NCBI GenBank assembly: GCA_012934845.2
Contig: WNNJ02001979.1
Span: 27,200 to 91,199, forward strand
Reading direction: 5' to 3'
DNA length: 64,000 nucleotides
From: Pomphorhynchus laevis
Lineage: Eukaryota > Acanthocephala > Palaeacanthocephala > Echinorhynchida > Pomphorhynchidae
Part shown: positions 49,520-60,159 of the stretch, piece by piece
Layout of the letters: every line of letters begins with the position of its first letter
Numbering within the stretch: the first letter of the stretch is position 1
Position numbers and translations under genes: made by a program
Notes under the pieces: model-generated
The model's database searches: none
Told to the model about the DNA's origin: nothing
The model's input: the letters and a program-made list of their open reading frames with translations, nothing else

Positions 49520-50620
49520 TATCAGTGTTGTTTACAGTGGAATTGGTAAACTTGACCTTGGCTTATAAACTTACCGCTGTGCGCCAGGTAATATGTAAAA
49601 TTTTTTACAATTTAAAAGGGGTTTAGTGATGAAGTTGTGGACAGCGTTGACAATGGAAAACGAACTGTTCTTTTATATCATATGATATATTTTATATATA
49701 TGTTTCAAATTGACGATCTGAAATTGATGATTGTATGTATATTATATCTCAAACTTTTTTATTAATCAAAGGAAATATGTAGATGTAATAGAATTTCGTG
49801 AACCTTTTATTCGAACATAGGCACATTTAGATAAATTAATTAATAAACTATTTTTAAGATCACAATTTCCAATGACATTGATATCCATTTGCAATTGCAC
49901 GCAATCAACTAAGAATTCTATACCTCTCCATATCTTGAGAAATTTTCAAATGTATGCCAAATAATACAATTTTATTTCATTTTATTACATGACTAGTTTG
50001 GTAATAGTAATTAATAGCAAAAATAGGTAGGCTTTCAAATTGCAGGTAGAACCTTCCACTACCAACGCTGGTTTAATTTGAAATCAGAAATGATTTTAAT
50101 TAAATTCGCAAAATGTAAGACGAAAGTCTTTCATTCAATCTAATTGTCAATAAGGCAGACGAGTCGAGTGATCGTCAGTCATCATTAAAATGACCTTAAC
50201 GTGAAACGTAGGTATTAGATAAGTAGCTAATGAGGGCTACCAATACTGAAATGTAGCGTGCTGCTGTTGACTTATATACAGGGTTAAAACAGAATGCAGA
50301 ATAAAAATAGTAATCAGAATTTCAATTGTAACAATGACTGTACAATTATATACAAAATTTCAATTTAGTGTTATGTCTGATGAAGTGAAGAAAGGAAAGG
50401 TAGAATCAAATAAAACTCCAAGAATTGTCATAGAAGTGACTAAAGATAGTGTTGAGTCAAATTTTTGATTGAATATTTAAGCATTTGGAAGAAATGTCAT
50501 TATTGGGAGAAGGATCAGTCTGCATACAGTACAATCTCGTCTGCATATTAAATAAAAGCCATACGGGGATGTTATAAATGTTGTCATAAAATAGTAGAAG
50601 GTCAAGAACATGACAATTAT
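49520..50620. other. No gene seen; diverged direct repeat
   Basis: Mostly AT-rich unassigned sequence. The phrase with gtaacaatgactg at about 50278-50375 recurs in altered form at 50822-50930, on the other side of the LINE-A fragment at 50626. Confidence 0.4.
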
Positions 50621-50625
50621 GTGAA

Positions 50626-50803
50626 ATCTATCGTGGAATCATCTACCCATTCATATACGCCAATCAACTTCCCTGCGGTGCTTCAAACGCCAAATCCGAT
50701 CCCATTTAAACAATTAATCTGCTTAACTTTTTCATTTTTGTTAGTGGTCATGTAAGCGTGGTAGCTTGTACGCATTTGCCACGTTAAATAAATTCATAAT
50801 AAA
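50626..50803 (+). mobile_element. LINE-A 3' end fragment, plus orientation
   Basis: Last ~180 bp of LINE-A: end of ORF2 (tcatatacgccaatcaactt), 3' UTR hairpin (gtggtcatg, gcgtgg/gtacgc, gccac) and the end acgttaaataaattcataat. Heavily 5'-truncated copy. Confidence 0.8.
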
Positions 50804-51231
50804 TATTATTATGTGTGATTTGATAGGATTAAAGCAGCTTGCAGGATATAAAATAGTCATCAAAATTGCAATAGTAACAATGACTGCACAGGTATATCAA
50901 CTTAAAATGTATTATTGTATACCAAATAATGTTAAATAGACATTTTAGTACACGTAAACCTCTGGTCAAAACTTTTTTAAAATTTTGAAATGACATTTTA
51001 TAGGCTTTATGTACTTCATGTTATCTGTACAATTTTGTTACGATTAAATCTAAAATTAAGAATAAAATTAATATTAATATTAAAATTATTTTTTAATAAA
51101 TATTAAAATTAAGAAATTGATTAAAAAATTAAAAAATTTAAATGAGTATACTCACTGAGCATTCTACAATAAATATCTAATGTTGCCAATTGGATTTCAC
51201 GTAGCAGAGTAACTTAATTTTGCATTATTTT

Positions 51232-51324
51232 AAATTTTTCCGATTGTGGCACGATATTATCCTCACAGGTACTACCTGTGAGGATATTACCTGGGATAAT
51301 ATCGTGCCACAATCGGAAAAATTT
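51232..51324. repeat. Perfect inverted repeat with 30-bp arms
   Basis: 51232-51261 and 51295-51324 are exact reverse complements. The 33-bp centre holds a second palindrome (cctcacaggta/tacctgtgagg, 51261-51283). Could extrude as a hairpin. Flanking sequence has no gene. Confidence 0.9.
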
Positions 51325-51592
51325 CAGCTCACAGATTCAATCAAGTACAATTTAATTATCTTAAATATGGAATGAATTTTGCCTTTTAAGCACATAACAA
51401 TTGCAAAAAGACACATTGACTTCATAGCATGTAAGCACAACTTAATTCATCCTTTAGATTAGCACATATAGCTATCATCAATTATAGTTTATCAAATCAA
51501 TTTAGGCGAATTATATTATTATATGCCGACTTCAAGGGAGCTGAAGCTTGTAAGGAAGCATCACATCGAATAAAAAAAACAAAAAAAAGACA

Positions 51593-51937
51593 TCAAGAGT
51601 TCACGAGGTCAAGCTTTAGGCGTTCTTTGAATTGCGCATCAGAAGAGCTGTTGATCACACCAGGTGATAATCCATTCCATCGTTTACAGACACTATCAAT
51701 CACTGTCGTACAATTTGTTTGATGCTTTGAGCGATGCTTCAAACATAGCTCGTGTCCACGTAACATTGAGGATTCACGAAGACAGAACAGTTGCTTACAC
51801 AGATTTTTAGGCACGCGCAGCGACATCCACACTAGTGTAAGATCTGCAATTAATAGATCGCATTCAATAGATCTTATACCCAACGCCTTAAGTCTAACTA
51901 GAAAAGGAATGGAGCGAGTTGCCGGAAATATGTGCAA
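51593..51937 (-). mobile_element. LINE-C-like ORF2 C-terminus
   Basis: 114 codons: RSIPFLVRLKALGIRSIECD, LLIADLTLVWMSL, SMLRGHELCLKHR and VCKRWNGLSPGVINSSS. This is the terminal domain of a CR1/Jockey-like ORF2, close to the LINE-C segment at 47505-47867 (FRLHALGVTTVE). 5'-truncated. Confidence 0.7.
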
Positions 51938-51949
51938 AAATAATTGACA

Positions 51950-52400
51950 AAAATAATATCATATGTGCAAAAATAATTTTAAAACTATTAAAAAGAGAAT
52001 TTAATGTCTTAATAGTCCATAAAGTTTAACAAATATTAGTATTAAATGTATATTTATACATTAACATTTTATTAATATATTTATTAATATATTTTATTAG
52101 TGTTATATTTTAATATTTTAATATTAAAATATATATTTTATATTTAATATTATAGTTTATTAATATTTTATTAATATATTAATATTATATATATTAATAT
52201 TTTATATACCTAATATTCCATAAAGTTTAACAATTTTAAAACAATTCAAAAGAGGATTTAACGTCTTAATATTCCATGCAACATTGCACTAAATAGCCTG
52301 GTAAATATGAAAGTCCTCGTCAATGTTGATTTTCTATCTTGTTCTTAAAGTAAACATTTAATACCATTTTACTGGTAATATAGATTAAATTGAGCTGACT
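51950..52400. other. AT-rich spacer with diverged duplication
   Basis: The phrase aaaactattaaaaagagaatttaa near 51970 recurs as aaaacaattcaaaagaggatttaa near 52240. The middle is TAATATTTTA simple sequence. No gene. Confidence 0.4.
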
Positions 52401-52679
52401 ATTTACATTTTAGATTTATGTTAAATAAAGCTTATCTATTACAACTGATGTAAATAATCTTCGTCCTAAACGATTGACGAGCAAACGAAATGATACAGAT
52501 GCAAGCAAACAATTTACAAGCAAACAACGTAAAAACAAACAGAACAAAAAGTGTTGTACTTTAAAAAACGTTCCTTTTCTATATTTATCCGATAAAATAA
52601 ATATGACGTATTTGATCTGGAAGATTCTACTGTTATTCTTTTTACACCCTTCCAGGGTCGCCAGATCAATCGTAGGCAT

Positions 52680-53300
52680 CTAACCATGGCGGATGTCTTC
52701 TAGTTCAAATCGGCCTTTCTGTTGCCTTATTAACTTGCTATGAGGTATCAAAATCTGATTCCAGTGCTTCCTGAAGTGTGTCCAGTGTTTGCTCACTGTT
52801 TCCGCTATCGTCGTGTGACGATTCAAATCGCGGTCGTATTCTAGAATGATGCTACGGTAGCACATCCACATCCACGCTCCTCTCACTATTTCCTGTTCCC
52901 GTTAAGATCCAAGGATTCCATTTGGTTATACATATGGCGTTGTTCGGCTTCACATACACTTTATCTCCGACACTCAATTTACCACAGTTTATATCGAAGT
53001 GTCGGAGATCGACTGATTCTAGGCCACGCTTGTACGAATATACAATATCGGCAGGCGACATAGTGCAATGCTTATGGTAATCTGCTGTAGAATTATATTT
53101 GTACGGTGATTGTGGAATTGGTATTCCTGATCAGGTCGCAATTTGTTTGATGTTGCGATGCGACCGCTCCGCTATTCCATTGCCTCTTTGTCATTGCTGA
53201 TATAAATTTATCTGATCTAAATGTTCGGATATTGTCGACTAATAATTCCTTTGTCTAACCTTTATAGAAGAAATCCATCTCAGTAACGACACCCGCATGT
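52680..53300 (-). mobile_element. LTR-retrotransposon-type integrase fossil
   Basis: Minus strand remnant of a retroviral-like integrase. Visible parts are the end of the catalytic core (GNGIAERSHRNIK near 53170) and the downstream segment with MSPADIVYS and VGDKVYVKPNNA (52852-53061). The family could be Ty3/gypsy-like or the related KRBA2-type integrases. No gag, protease or reverse transcriptase and no terminal repeats were recognised. It is broken and looks old. Confidence 0.55.
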
Positions 53301-53649
53301 CGTCGCTTTCCGTTGGTAACTCCTGACTAGTTCAAGGTCCAACCATGATCCAAAAGTTTAGTTCCAGTTTCAGAATAGTGAAGAGAAATCACTTTGACTA
53401 TTTCTAGACCGAAGCGAACCATCTATTCAACTAATTATAATTCTTTCTCCGCCAGCGAGATAACATTCCACGTTTCTATATGAAGGATAGTCCGCTTCGA
53501 GTGTTGATGTCTCTTTCGTTATCTCCGTATAACTGCCTGGTCACACGACACCCGACAATGAAAACTTTTCCGGTGAGTGGTGGGTTGACCATTGTTCTTC
53601 GCACTTTATTTATATTTTTTAATGTTTTTGCCATTCATTTTCATTGTCT

Positions 53650-53925
53650 TGGTTTGCTTGTTTGGTTATCTCTCGTTCCCTATATACTTTGATGATCCAA
53701 CATAACTACTGTGAGGAAGCAGGTCTCCGAGACTCTCTTACGCTTTTTCGTCCATTGGCCAATCTGCTGTTGGAGTCATCGGAGTGATTTTGTTTGTTCG
53801 GCTATCTTCTGTTCCCGCTATCATTTAATGATCCAACATCGCTACTGTAAAGAAACATGCCTCCGTGACTCTTCTGTTTTTTATCTATTGTCCAATCCGC
53901 CGTTGGAGTCATCGGAAGGACTGAG
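53650..53925. repeat. Diverged tandem duplication, period 136 bp
   Basis: The phrase gatgatccaacat-actactgt at about 53693 recurs at 53829 as aatgatccaacatcgctact, and gttggagtcatcgga occurs in both. Less AT-rich than average. No coding sense recognised; it may belong to a terminal part of the neighbouring fossil. Confidence 0.65.
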
Positions 53926-54315
53926 ATAGTCTATGAAAGGACTATCTCTACGGCTGATGCAAGCCGGTCACTTATTTAGCCGTTGATCGACGAATGTCGA
54001 GCATACGTTGCCTGAGCCTCTCCACAAAAAGGCTAATTGGCAATAGGTGCCAGCTTATTACTTAATCGACTGGAACCTAGCGGCGCAGTCTATTAAGTTG
54101 TTTCTAATTTCTGAAGATTAGTGTAGTTACTAGCGAGATATCAAAATAATTTTCTTTTAATTTTACCTGATCGTTCCTGAATATTTTATTATACAGATCA
54201 GGATGAATATATTTGTTATAAATTATATACAATATATAATTGAGCCACCGATTGCGCAGGATGTGTATCGACAGATGCTGAGAAATTGAAAACCGCAAGT
54301 ACGATTGTATTTACC

Positions 54316-54693
54316 ATACTTAATACTCATTTGTGTCGTTGGCTATTGAGACACTTGAAGCATTTGGTCCGTCGGCCACCAAGTTCTTCGAAGATTTAGT
54401 AAAGATACTCGGTCGGGTGACTTCGGATCAGCGCGCAGGTTTATTAATCATGCAAAGTCTAAGCGATGCTGTTCAAAAGGGACAATGTAGCATGTATACT
54501 GGAGTTAATAGTTGCTGCGTCTGCAGCCCAGACAGACGTCTACAACGGAAAATTGGATAGCGTTGATGAGGGATTGCAAAGGTCGACGTTTGATCGAGGA
54601 CTATCAATCAATATTTTGGGTGACGACGAAACCACCGCTGACGAATACATCACCGATATTTCGACACTGAGCAGCAACGGAGAAAAAATTTGA
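54316..54693 (+). pseudogene. C-terminal fragment of a zinc-knuckle LINE
   Basis: Two overlapping frames. The first (54333-54560) reads LEAFGPSATKFFEDLVKIL and LSDAVQKGQ, resembling the FG--A--FF-ELG-RI---QRLSVA-QRGN tail of LINEs related to the element at 57.3-59.9 kb (which has RVSVALMRGNAKAI). The second (54466-54693) is acidic and may be the 3' UTR. Confidence 0.4.
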
Positions 54694-54799
54694 AATTAAA
54701 AATATTAAAATTTATATAAAAAAAGAAAAAAAACTATTTTTTCTTTTTGAAATATGTAACAATTTATAAATGAATTAGAACTAACCCAAGATGAACTTC

Positions 54800-57060
54800 A
54801 GTATTAATAATCAGATGCTGATAAACGGTCCGTTGTAAGTTAAAGGCCTAGGTTTAGGCAACATATTTATAGGCAACAACATAAAAAGGATTAGTAGACA
54901 GGCTTATTTCTCAAAGAAATTCTTTTTACCTTTTTATAGGAAGCCTCGTAAATACAGTTTTACTCTTACATGAACGAAAAAATTATTTTATTAGAAATAA
55001 AACGTATTTTATTGGATATATATGTTATTAATAACTATAACTCCTATCTAACAAAAATTCATGCATCAAATAAATATAAATATATAGATAAAATTGAATT
55101 AATAGAAGGCTTAAATATTTTGATAAATCAAAATTATTTAAAAGTAGCGACATCTTTATTTAGCAAATAAAAGGTGTTCCATTGGGAGGTAATAGAAGCC
55201 AAATTATCGCTGACTTATTTTTAAGCTTTATAGAATATGAATTTGTTCATAACTGTTTAAAAATAAATCTAAACTACATAAAGATATGAAATATATGTTT
55301 CGATGCATTGATGATATGTGTATTTAATTAATAATTTTTATTCAATATGCGAATAAATTTATCCAGGTAAAGCCTTATTCATTAATAAAACCAATATTAA
55401 TGATAAAGAAGGTGTATATCTAGATATGAACATTAAATTAACATTAACTAAAACTACTATTAATTTATATCGTAAAGATGACATATTTAAATTTACAAGA
55501 AACATATTTTTGCATGAGCATTCATGCATACCATATAATATAAAATATAATACATTAAATAATGAAATTTTAAGAATTGCAACAATTTGTAACGATATTG
55601 GTTTTCTTCAAAATCATTTAAATAATTTAATAGATACATATTTTAAACTAGGTTACTATAAAAATAACATCAAGCAGAAAATAGTAAAATATATAAATCA
55701 ACACAATAATATTAAAAATAAATTTAAAATCATTAGCTGAAAATCTTTATGGATGGATAAGCGAACAAATTTATCCAGGTAGCCTCAAACTTAATAAAAC
55801 CAATATTAATGATAATAAAAGTATATATCAAAAATTAAACCATCAAGTAAATATAAATAAATGGATAAAATTGAATTAATGGAATCTTTAAATATTTTGA
55901 TAAATCAAAATTATTTAAAAGTAGGGACATCTATATTTAGACAAGTAAAAGGTGTTCCAATGGGTGGTAATAGTAGCCCAATTATAGCTGACTTGTTTTT
56001 AAGCTTTATAGAATATGAATTTGTTCATAACTGTGTAAAAACTAAATCTAAACAATATAAATATATGAAATATATGTTTCGATACATTGATGATATATGT
56101 GTATTTAATTCTAATAATTTTTATTCAATTAGTGAGCACATTTATCCAGAAAGCCTTATTCTTAACAAAACCAATATTAATGATAAAGAAGGTGTATATC
56201 TAGATATAAACATTAAATTAACATTAACTAAAACTACTTTTAATTTATATCGTTAAGATGACATATTTAAATTTACAAGAAACATATTTTCGCATGAGCA
56301 TTCATGCATACCATATAATATAAAATATAATACATTAAATAATGACATTTTAGATAATATTATATGTATATGATTTTTAATAGATACATATTTTAATATA
56401 TAAAGATATAAAGATACAATCGAACAGAAAATAGTTAAATATATAAATTAGTAAAATATTATTTAAAATAAACTTAAACTCTTAAGCGAAAACTTTTTAT
56501 GAAAGGATAATAAATATCCTTGTATTAGAATAAGATACACTTGATAATCTAATTTTATCAAAGCAAATACGTCATTAGCATGTATTTAGCTCAGCTTTAT
56601 GTTGGATCGAGGAATTTGGGTCGAAACCTGATAACATAGCAGTTCCTCCCGATGACCTCTTTTCCTTATTCTGATAAATCGTCTGTTATTTATTAATCAA
56701 TTTATAAAAATTAATTTTTTTGAATTTAAATTTTAACTTTATATAAATTATATAACATATTATATAACAATTATTAATTATTTATAATTATTTAATTATT
56801 TGTTATTTAATTATTAAAAATTTATTTAGGATGATTTTTAATTTATAAATCACAAATTCATTTTTTTACTTTTTAAGTAGGAAATATTTATGGATATACC
56901 CTATGGCAAAATTAGGTATTACGCTAGATAATACAATTTAATTAGAGAAAATGCATCATTTTCTTGTATTTGGCTCAGCTGCTATGTTGAATAAAGGTTG
57001 AGGTCTGGTAGCATGGCACTTCTAAAACTTTATAACATAGCAGTTCCATATGAATTGCTA
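54800..57060 (+). mobile_element. Penelope-like element, two tandem partial copies plus tails
   Basis: Copy 1 (about 54960-55740) and copy 2 (about 55855-56480) repeat the same palm: QVKGVPMGGNSSPIIADLF and FRYIDDICVF (in copy 2, 55861-56256), then GVYLDINIKLTLTKT. QVxGxPMG and YIDD are the Penelope-like reverse transcriptase motifs. Copy 1 has lost parts of the palm and keeps the C-terminal end (55426-55740); copy 2 keeps the palm. Tails at 56510-56690 and 56880-57060 resemble each other and sequences at 9.7-10.4 kb. No GIY-YIG domain recognised. The very AT-rich coding bias is unlike the LINEs. Confidence 0.65.
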
Positions 57061-57277
57061 TATTTCTATATAAAACGTTAGAGATCTAATATACATACAA
57101 TAAATAACATACAATCTAAAGTAAATACAAACTAATATACATACACTCAATTAATCTGATTGATATGAAAACTGTGTTATAAACTCGCAATTAACAATAA
57201 TAATCACCAATCAACTACGAATCAGCTACCAACCAACGGCTTACAATTAATTAATACAAAACCGAGCTTGGGATAAC

Positions 57278-57556
57278 ATGCAAGCGAATACGGCTAGTTG
57301 CGCAGTCTGTGGCGGATCGTTTCGCCTTAACGCATCAGGTCATCTTCGGGTACACGGACCTGTGAACTTGCGCTGCTCAGGATCGGGACAGCTACCGACA
57401 GCCAGCTCTAACAACGTTATCACATCAACTGACACAATACCTGAGTTTTTAGACCCCAACAAGAACACCTCGAAGACATCGTTTCAGTTTGAAAATATAG
57501 ACAGTTCTTGCTGCGAAAATCAAAAGAGATCCTTCGAGCTTCTTCATAGGGTTTAG
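57278..57556 (+). pseudogene. Zinc-finger N-terminus of the 57-kb LINE
   Basis: 92 codons starting MQANTASCAVCGGSF, then LRVHGPVNLRCSGSG: a C-x2-C-x(n)-H-x(n)-C finger of the kind seen at the N-terminus of several non-LTR ORFs. The frame ends at 57554, shortly before the next part. Confidence 0.65.
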
Positions 57557-57588
57557 ATGGAACCAGTTAACACGATCAAGCATATTCC

Positions 57589-58461
57589 TTGGAATCTTCG
57601 CCGACGAGTTGCCAATGTTTTTCCTCTTTAATTCTAGAGGCATTGTGCTCAAATTCATCCAGCGATTGGGAGCGTTTGCTGTGCTTTCCGAAGCTATGCC
57701 TACAGACTTCCTCAGGTCGGCACCATGCCGGAGACAACACTAGATCTAATATCAACGCGCTTATAAACAAATTCGAAAATGGAAGAGAGCGTGATTGCCT
57801 TTCCTCTTCGGGGTTTCAATCATCCAGGAAATTGAGAGGAACTAATGATAAGAAAAATGAATTTATGGAAGTCATCGAATTGGCGAGAAATGGAAATTTC
57901 GGAAAGGCGATGGGCCGCCTTACGTCGAATAATACATGCGAATTTTCAGAATCTTTGCGCGGAGGACTGACAGAGCTACACACCTTACATGATGTTCCCC
58001 AAAGTCCTGAACAACCATCTTTGAGTACCCCCTTGTCGGTTGACTCAGACATAGTTGAGGCCGCAGTATCATCATTCCCATCATCTTCCTCTCCTGGCTG
58101 TTTAGGTATGAGGGCAGAACATATTCGAGATATGCTGTCGGTAGATCACGGGGTTTTGCTTCAACGCCTAACATCACTAGTCAACAACATGATCGCTGGT
58201 ACTCTCCCGAACGACCTCGTGCCCTTTGCCGCTAGTGCTAATCTCATGTCATTAAACAAATCAGATGGAGAGATCCGCCCCAGTGCCATTGGAGAGACAT
58301 TATGTCATCTTTGCGCTAAGTGTATTTGCCCAAAACTTCGACAGCGATTTGCCGGCAAATCGCTGTCGCACCAGCTCGGTGTAGCGACACCAAACGGAAT
58401 GGAACAGATAGTACATCAAGCACGTCGGCTACAACAACTTCATGATCAAGATGTCAATTGA
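57589..58461 (+). pseudogene. Linker and fingers of the reverse transcriptase (57-kb LINE)
   Basis: 290 codons. Reads VEAAVSSFPSSSSPGCLGM then RAEHIRDML, the S-SPG-GMR-EHL-DML motif before the palm, and LRQRFAGKSLSHQLGVATPNG with EQIVHQARRL. A perfect 30-bp palindrome lies inside the coding sequence at 58339-58368. A single TGA at 58459-58461 separates it from the palm in the same frame. Confidence 0.7.
58339..58368. repeat. Perfect 30-bp palindrome, no loop
   Basis: cgacagcgatttgcc followed by its exact reverse complement. It is inside the LINE reverse transcriptase frame, encoding QRFAGKSLS. Probably a local fold-back duplication. Confidence 0.9.
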
Positions 58462-58479
58462 ATTTGGGCTAAAATCGAC

Positions 58480-58851
58480 TTGGCTAATGCTTTTAACACG
58501 CTAAACCGTAATTCCTTCGTCAACGCGATCAGTAAGAATTTTCCAGAAATTAGTCGATGGACATCATGGTGCTACGGCACTACCTCGAGCCTTCGGTTCG
58601 GTAGATTGAAACCTCTTCAGTATCGAAGAGGGGTACAACAAGGAGATCCTCTTGCTCTAGTTCTATTTTGCCTGGCGATTGATCCGATTGTGGTCCAGAT
58701 ATCGGAGATTGAAGGTATCAGCTTAAATAGGTGGTACCTCGACGACGGAATAATCTGCGGTACTCCTGTTGCGGTGGGCGAGGCTCTGGCTCGTCTTGCT
58801 GCTAATTTTCCTGCGATTGGACTGTCTATTAATTGGAAAAAACCGAAGTAA
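58480..58851 (+). pseudogene. Reverse transcriptase palm (57-kb LINE)
   Basis: 123 codons in the same phase as the preceding part (only the stop at 58459 intervenes). Upstream of the first Met the frame reads WAKIDLANAFNTLNRNSFV (the catalytic D of motif A), then RRGVQQGDPLALVLFCLAID and RWYLDDGIICGT (YLDD active site), then GLSINWKKPK. Stops at 58849. Active-site residues appear present. Confidence 0.75.
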
Positions 58852-58948
58852 TTGGTAGGGCAGACAAGGTCGACTTGATAAAGAACAAATGCCCATGGAT
58901 CACATTGGTAAACACCACAAAAACCTTTACAATTCTTGGAAGTCCCAT

Positions 58949-59013
58949 CGAGTCCAGAGTTTGACGCAGGGATGGTAGTTGTTCTACCATCCCTGCGTCA
59001 AACTCTGGACTCG
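58949..59013. repeat. Perfect inverted repeat, 30-bp arms, 5-nt loop
   Basis: 58949-58978 and 58984-59013 are exact reverse complements around ttgtt. The right arm fits the LINE coding sequence (TLDS-ENLPDPQNAF follows), so one arm looks like an added mirror copy. Confidence 0.9.
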
Positions 59014-59226
59014 CTCGAAAATCTCCCTGACCCACAAAATGCATTCATCCTGCTTCGTAGCTGCGCATCCGCTTACGGGTAAACCATTTAATGCACACTG
59101 TAGACCCCGCCTTAGTGGGCGTGGATGCAAGCTTGCTTACCGCTGAAGATGGGAGGATTGGGCCTTGAAGCTGCTTCCAACACTCCCGGGCAGCCTTCCT
59201 GTCTAGTGTAGAATAGCCTGCGGCTA

Positions 59227-59622
59227 TTGGAGAATGCCGATCGCTTCAATACTGCCCGATTATTGGCAGTTTCATGCCCACACGCGTGTGCTTGGTTACA
59301 GGCCGTCCCTAGCAAAGCCAAACATATGAACTTGGCACTAATTGAATTTGTTGTGCTACTACGTCTTTGGTTAGGGATGTCTCTCTGCAACAGTGATTAT
59401 CGATGCAAACGCTGCCTTAGGATGGCAGACAAATTCGGCTTCCACGCCTTAACATGTCAGTTTGGAGGCCACCCTGGAATTCGACATGATAGCTTGAGGG
59501 ATACAGTCTTTCAAGCAGCGGTTTCTGCTGGATTGAGGGTGGCAAAGGAGGTACCCAACCTAGTTCGTGGTTTGCGAGAGAGAGACCGGCGGACATTCTA
59601 TTTTATAAGGACCCTCCTTTAG
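59227..59622 (+). pseudogene. Cys/His C-terminal module of the 57-kb LINE
   Basis: 131 codons: WLQAVPSKAKHMNLALIEFV, LRLWLGMSLCNSD, CKRCLRMADKFGFHALTC and GGHPGIRHDSLRD. This is the C-x2-C-x(n)-H-x4-C and RHD--RD signature seen also at 34208-34390. In related elements a restriction-like endonuclease motif follows. Confidence 0.7.
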
Positions 59623-60159
59623 CAGTTGATTTTGCCGTAACTAACCCACAACAAAATGCTTATATTTCCATGGCTTCTGAGATCCCTGGCTATGCCGCAA
59701 GCAAGTATGCCACCTGTGTCAAGGAAAGGAAATATAAACGCAAATTAGAGGAGAATGGATACAGTTTTACGGCAGCAGTTGTTGAAACTTACGGAGGATG
59801 GTACCCTTAAGAGGAAAAGCTAATTCATTTCATTGCTCGTCTATGTCATGTAGAAACGGTAGCCCGTATTGCAGCACAGCGGGTCAGTTATTTCAGCGCG
59901 TGTCTGTCGCACTGATGAGAGGAAATGCAAAAGCGATCCTCAAAAGTCTTGACGAGATGGGCCAACCCTTACTAGAGAAAAGTCTTGGATATTGTGACGA
60001 CCCACCTCCGCGACTCTTTTCTATGAGCAACTTTGCACAGCCCGAGGCCCAGTCCTATATTGACTCCAATATTCGGTCAGCTTCCGTCGTCAAAGGCGAC
60101 CATTCTGAGGTTGACATGCCTGTCCTGCAACTCATGTCTCCACGACGACCTTCGGCATA

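Larger units (their letters stand above)
57278..59960 (+). mobile_element. Near full-length zinc-finger LINE (perhaps Utopia-like)
   Basis: Plus strand, one long ORF broken into five or so frames: an N-terminal zinc finger, a reverse transcriptase with GVQQGDPLALVLF and a YLDDG active site, a Cys/His module (CKRCLRMADKFGFHALTC, RHDSLRD) and a C-terminal tail (RVSVALMRGNAKAI, about 59905-59946). The layout suggests a lineage with a restriction-like endonuclease rather than the CR1/Jockey AP-endonuclease type; Utopia is my best guess from memory. It is less AT-rich than the host sequence. Its 3' end runs straight into the ubiquilin copy. Confidence 0.7.
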
